DNA of 64,000 bases, taken from the NCBI GenBank assembly GCA_000818945.1, contig KN805462.1, forward strand, positions 1-64,000, read 5' to 3'. Under the pieces are notes generated by a model that saw nothing but the letters and a program-made list of their open reading frames with translations, was not told the origin of the DNA and did no database searches. Below are positions 62,824 through 64,000 of this stretch, piece after piece (the first letter of the stretch is position 1; every line of letters begins with the position of its first letter). The position numbers and the translations under genes were made by a program. Source of the DNA: Schizochytrium sp. CCTCC M209059. Taxonomy: Eukaryota; Sar; Bigyra; Thraustochytrida; Thraustochytriidae.

Positions 62824-64000
62824 TTATGCGGACTTTTGCTGGCTCTGGTTCTCACGACGCTCGATGTTGCGCTCAAAAGCGGTGCGGAGAGTCTCGTTGT
62901 CAATCATAAAGGCGTACGAGTCATTCTCCTCGTTGGCGGCCATCCAGCCGATCTTCTTGGCAAGACCCATGGTGGCCTTGCCGCCGACAAAGTGCTTGTC
63001 GTACTTGAGGGTGTCGAGGACCTGGTCAATGGTCATGGTGTCCGGGACGAAGCAGGGGAGGCCGGTGGCGCCAACGATCTCGTAGTGTTCGTCGACGACA
63101 GACTTTTCGCAGATGCCGAGAATGTAGGCGACCTCGGCAGAGACGCACATGCCGATAGCGACGGCCTCACCGTGGAGGAGAGGGTCGTTGCCGTGGTGCC
63201 ACGAGAGATGCTCAATGGCGTGCGCGGGGGCGTGGCCGTACTGCGGGACCATCTCGTTGTAGGCGTGCTCAGCGTTGTAGGCAGGGCCGAGGGTGGACAC
63301 CTTCTTCTCCATGCACTCGATGATGAGCTTGAGCAGGTAGTCACCGTCACGGAGAACCTTGCTCTTGTCCTCGCCGGCGTCACGGAGCGGGTCGACAATG
63401 GTAGCCGTAAAGTCCGTGCACTGGCAGAGAGCGTGCTTGAGGGCCTCGGCGATACCGTTGAGAATGTGGCGGTCGCTGAGAGACTTGAGGCAGTCCGGGT
63501 CCATGACAAGGTAGTCGGCAGGGAAGTAGCAGCCGAGAAGGTTCTTGCCAAAGTCCGAGACGTTGAAGGCCTTCTTGAAGTCGCACGAGGCGTCGCACAT
63601 GCCCATGGTGGTGGTGGGGATGGTCACGAGGTGGATACCGCGGTACAGGGTACCGGCGATGGTGCCGGTAATGTTATCGACGGTGCCGCCACCGAGGGAG
63701 ATGAGGCAGGTGTGCTTGGAGACGCCAGAGGCGAGAATGCTGTCGACAATGCGGTGGTACTGCTGCTTGTTCTTGAAGGGCTCGGTGGAAGGCTCGCCAG
63801 AGTCGTCCATGGCAGCCGAGGGGATGACGATCTTCTCGATCTGAAGACCGCAGTCACGGAACCCCTGGAGCACCTTGTCACCGTAGAGGTTGTCGACGAT
63901 CTCGTCGGTGACGAGGTAGTTGGGGGCATCGTGGGAGACCTCAGGGATGATGGTCTTGCCGATGGTCTTGAGGTTTTCGAGAATGCCGCGCTGGATGACA
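62824..64000 (-). CDS. Sugar-phosphate cyclase (dehydroquinate-synthase-like), partial
   Basis: Stop codon at 62824-62826. The frame is open to the window edge, so the N-terminus is missing (391 residues visible). It belongs to the NAD-dependent DHQS-like fold: SLGGGTVDNITGTIAGTLYR (NAD loop), IPTTTMGMCDAS, KKAFNVSDFGKNLLGCYFPA, then metal-site residues in AEALKHAL (Glu), YGHAPAHAIE (His) and HGEAVAIGM (His). The GGGxxxN loop and YGHxxxHAIE pattern look closer to 2-deoxy-scyllo-inosose-type cyclases than to classic DHQ synthase (GGGxxxDxxGF). Substrate could be a hexose- or heptose-phosphate and is not decided here. In many non-plant eukaryotes DHQ synthase is part of the AROM fusion, so a stand-alone copy suggests a different cyclitol product. 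No intron is seen in the visible part. Confidence 0.8.
   Translation of the reverse strand, partial: VIQRGILENLKTIGKTIIPEVSHDAPNYLVTDEIVDNLYGDKVLQGFRDCGLQIEKIVIPSAAMDDSGEPSTEPFKNKQQYHRIVDSILASGVSKHTCLISLGGGTVDNITGTIAGTLYRGIHLVTIPTTTMGMCDASCDFKKAFNVSDFGKNLLGCYFPADYLVMDPDCLKSLSDRHILNGIAEALKHALCQCTDFTATIVDPLRDAGEDKSKVLRDGDYLLKLIIECMEKKVSTLGPAYNAEHAYNEMVPQYGHAPAHAIEHLSWHHGNDPLLHGEAVAIGMCVSAEVAYILGICEKSVVDEHYEIVGATGLPCFVPDTMTIDQVLDTLKYDKHFVGGKATMGLAKKIGWMAANEENDSYAFMIDNETLRTAFERNIERRENQSQQKSA

Overview
This window is nuclear DNA from a GC-rich, intron-poor eukaryote. Spliceosomal introns (GT...AG) are few and short in most genes, and a 13.2 kb axonemal dynein heavy chain is encoded by one uninterrupted ORF. 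Cilium and channel genes (dynein, a polycystin) sit beside general eukaryotic genes (ARL1, CSN5, a KCC-type transporter, a MINDY deubiquitinase). Intergenic DNA is full of simple pyrimidine/purine and pentanucleotide repeats. Together this suggests a flagellated protist, most likely a stramenopile of the thraustochytrid/labyrinthulomycete kind; that placement is inference from gene content and style, not a search result.

Layout. 1-2.6 kb: low-complexity DNA. 2.6-10.1 kb: a duplicated zinc-finger protein of unknown function, a two-exon double-MIT protein, and a long coiled-coil protein on the minus strand. 11.4-16.6 kb: ARL1 GTPase, a two-exon four-EF-hand protein, and a coiled-coil/low-complexity protein. 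17.5-30.7 kb: inner-arm type dynein heavy chain, divergent from the preceding coiled-coil gene. 30.9-43.7 kb: CSN5 (two exons), an AIR synthase (PurM) of Bacteroidetes-like sequence, a K-Cl cotransporter, a HAD-alpha/beta-hydrolase fusion, and a WBP4-like zinc-finger protein. 44.9-52.4 kb: a 17-exon gene encoding an acidic N-terminus, 15 leucine-rich repeats, a protein kinase domain and a TIR-like domain. Its LRR part is an expanding tandem array of exon+intron units. 52.5-53.8 kb: a decayed Fanzor (eukaryotic TnpB) RNA-guided nuclease copy. 54-56.7 kb: repeats and an assembly gap. 56.8-62.5 kb: a SANT-MINDY deubiquitinase and a polycystin-2-like channel with an AP2-like C-terminal module. 62.8-64 kb: the 3' part of a sugar-phosphate cyclase (dehydroquinate-synthase-like) gene that runs off the window.

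The genes do not form one pathway. The strongest candidate for an undescribed system is the LRR-kinase-TIR gene. Fourteen LRR exons are exactly 84 nt and one is 87 nt, all in phase 2, so every exon can be skipped or duplicated without breaking frame or LRR register. Neighbouring introns are nearly identical, which points to recent tandem duplication or gene conversion in a putative immune-type receptor.
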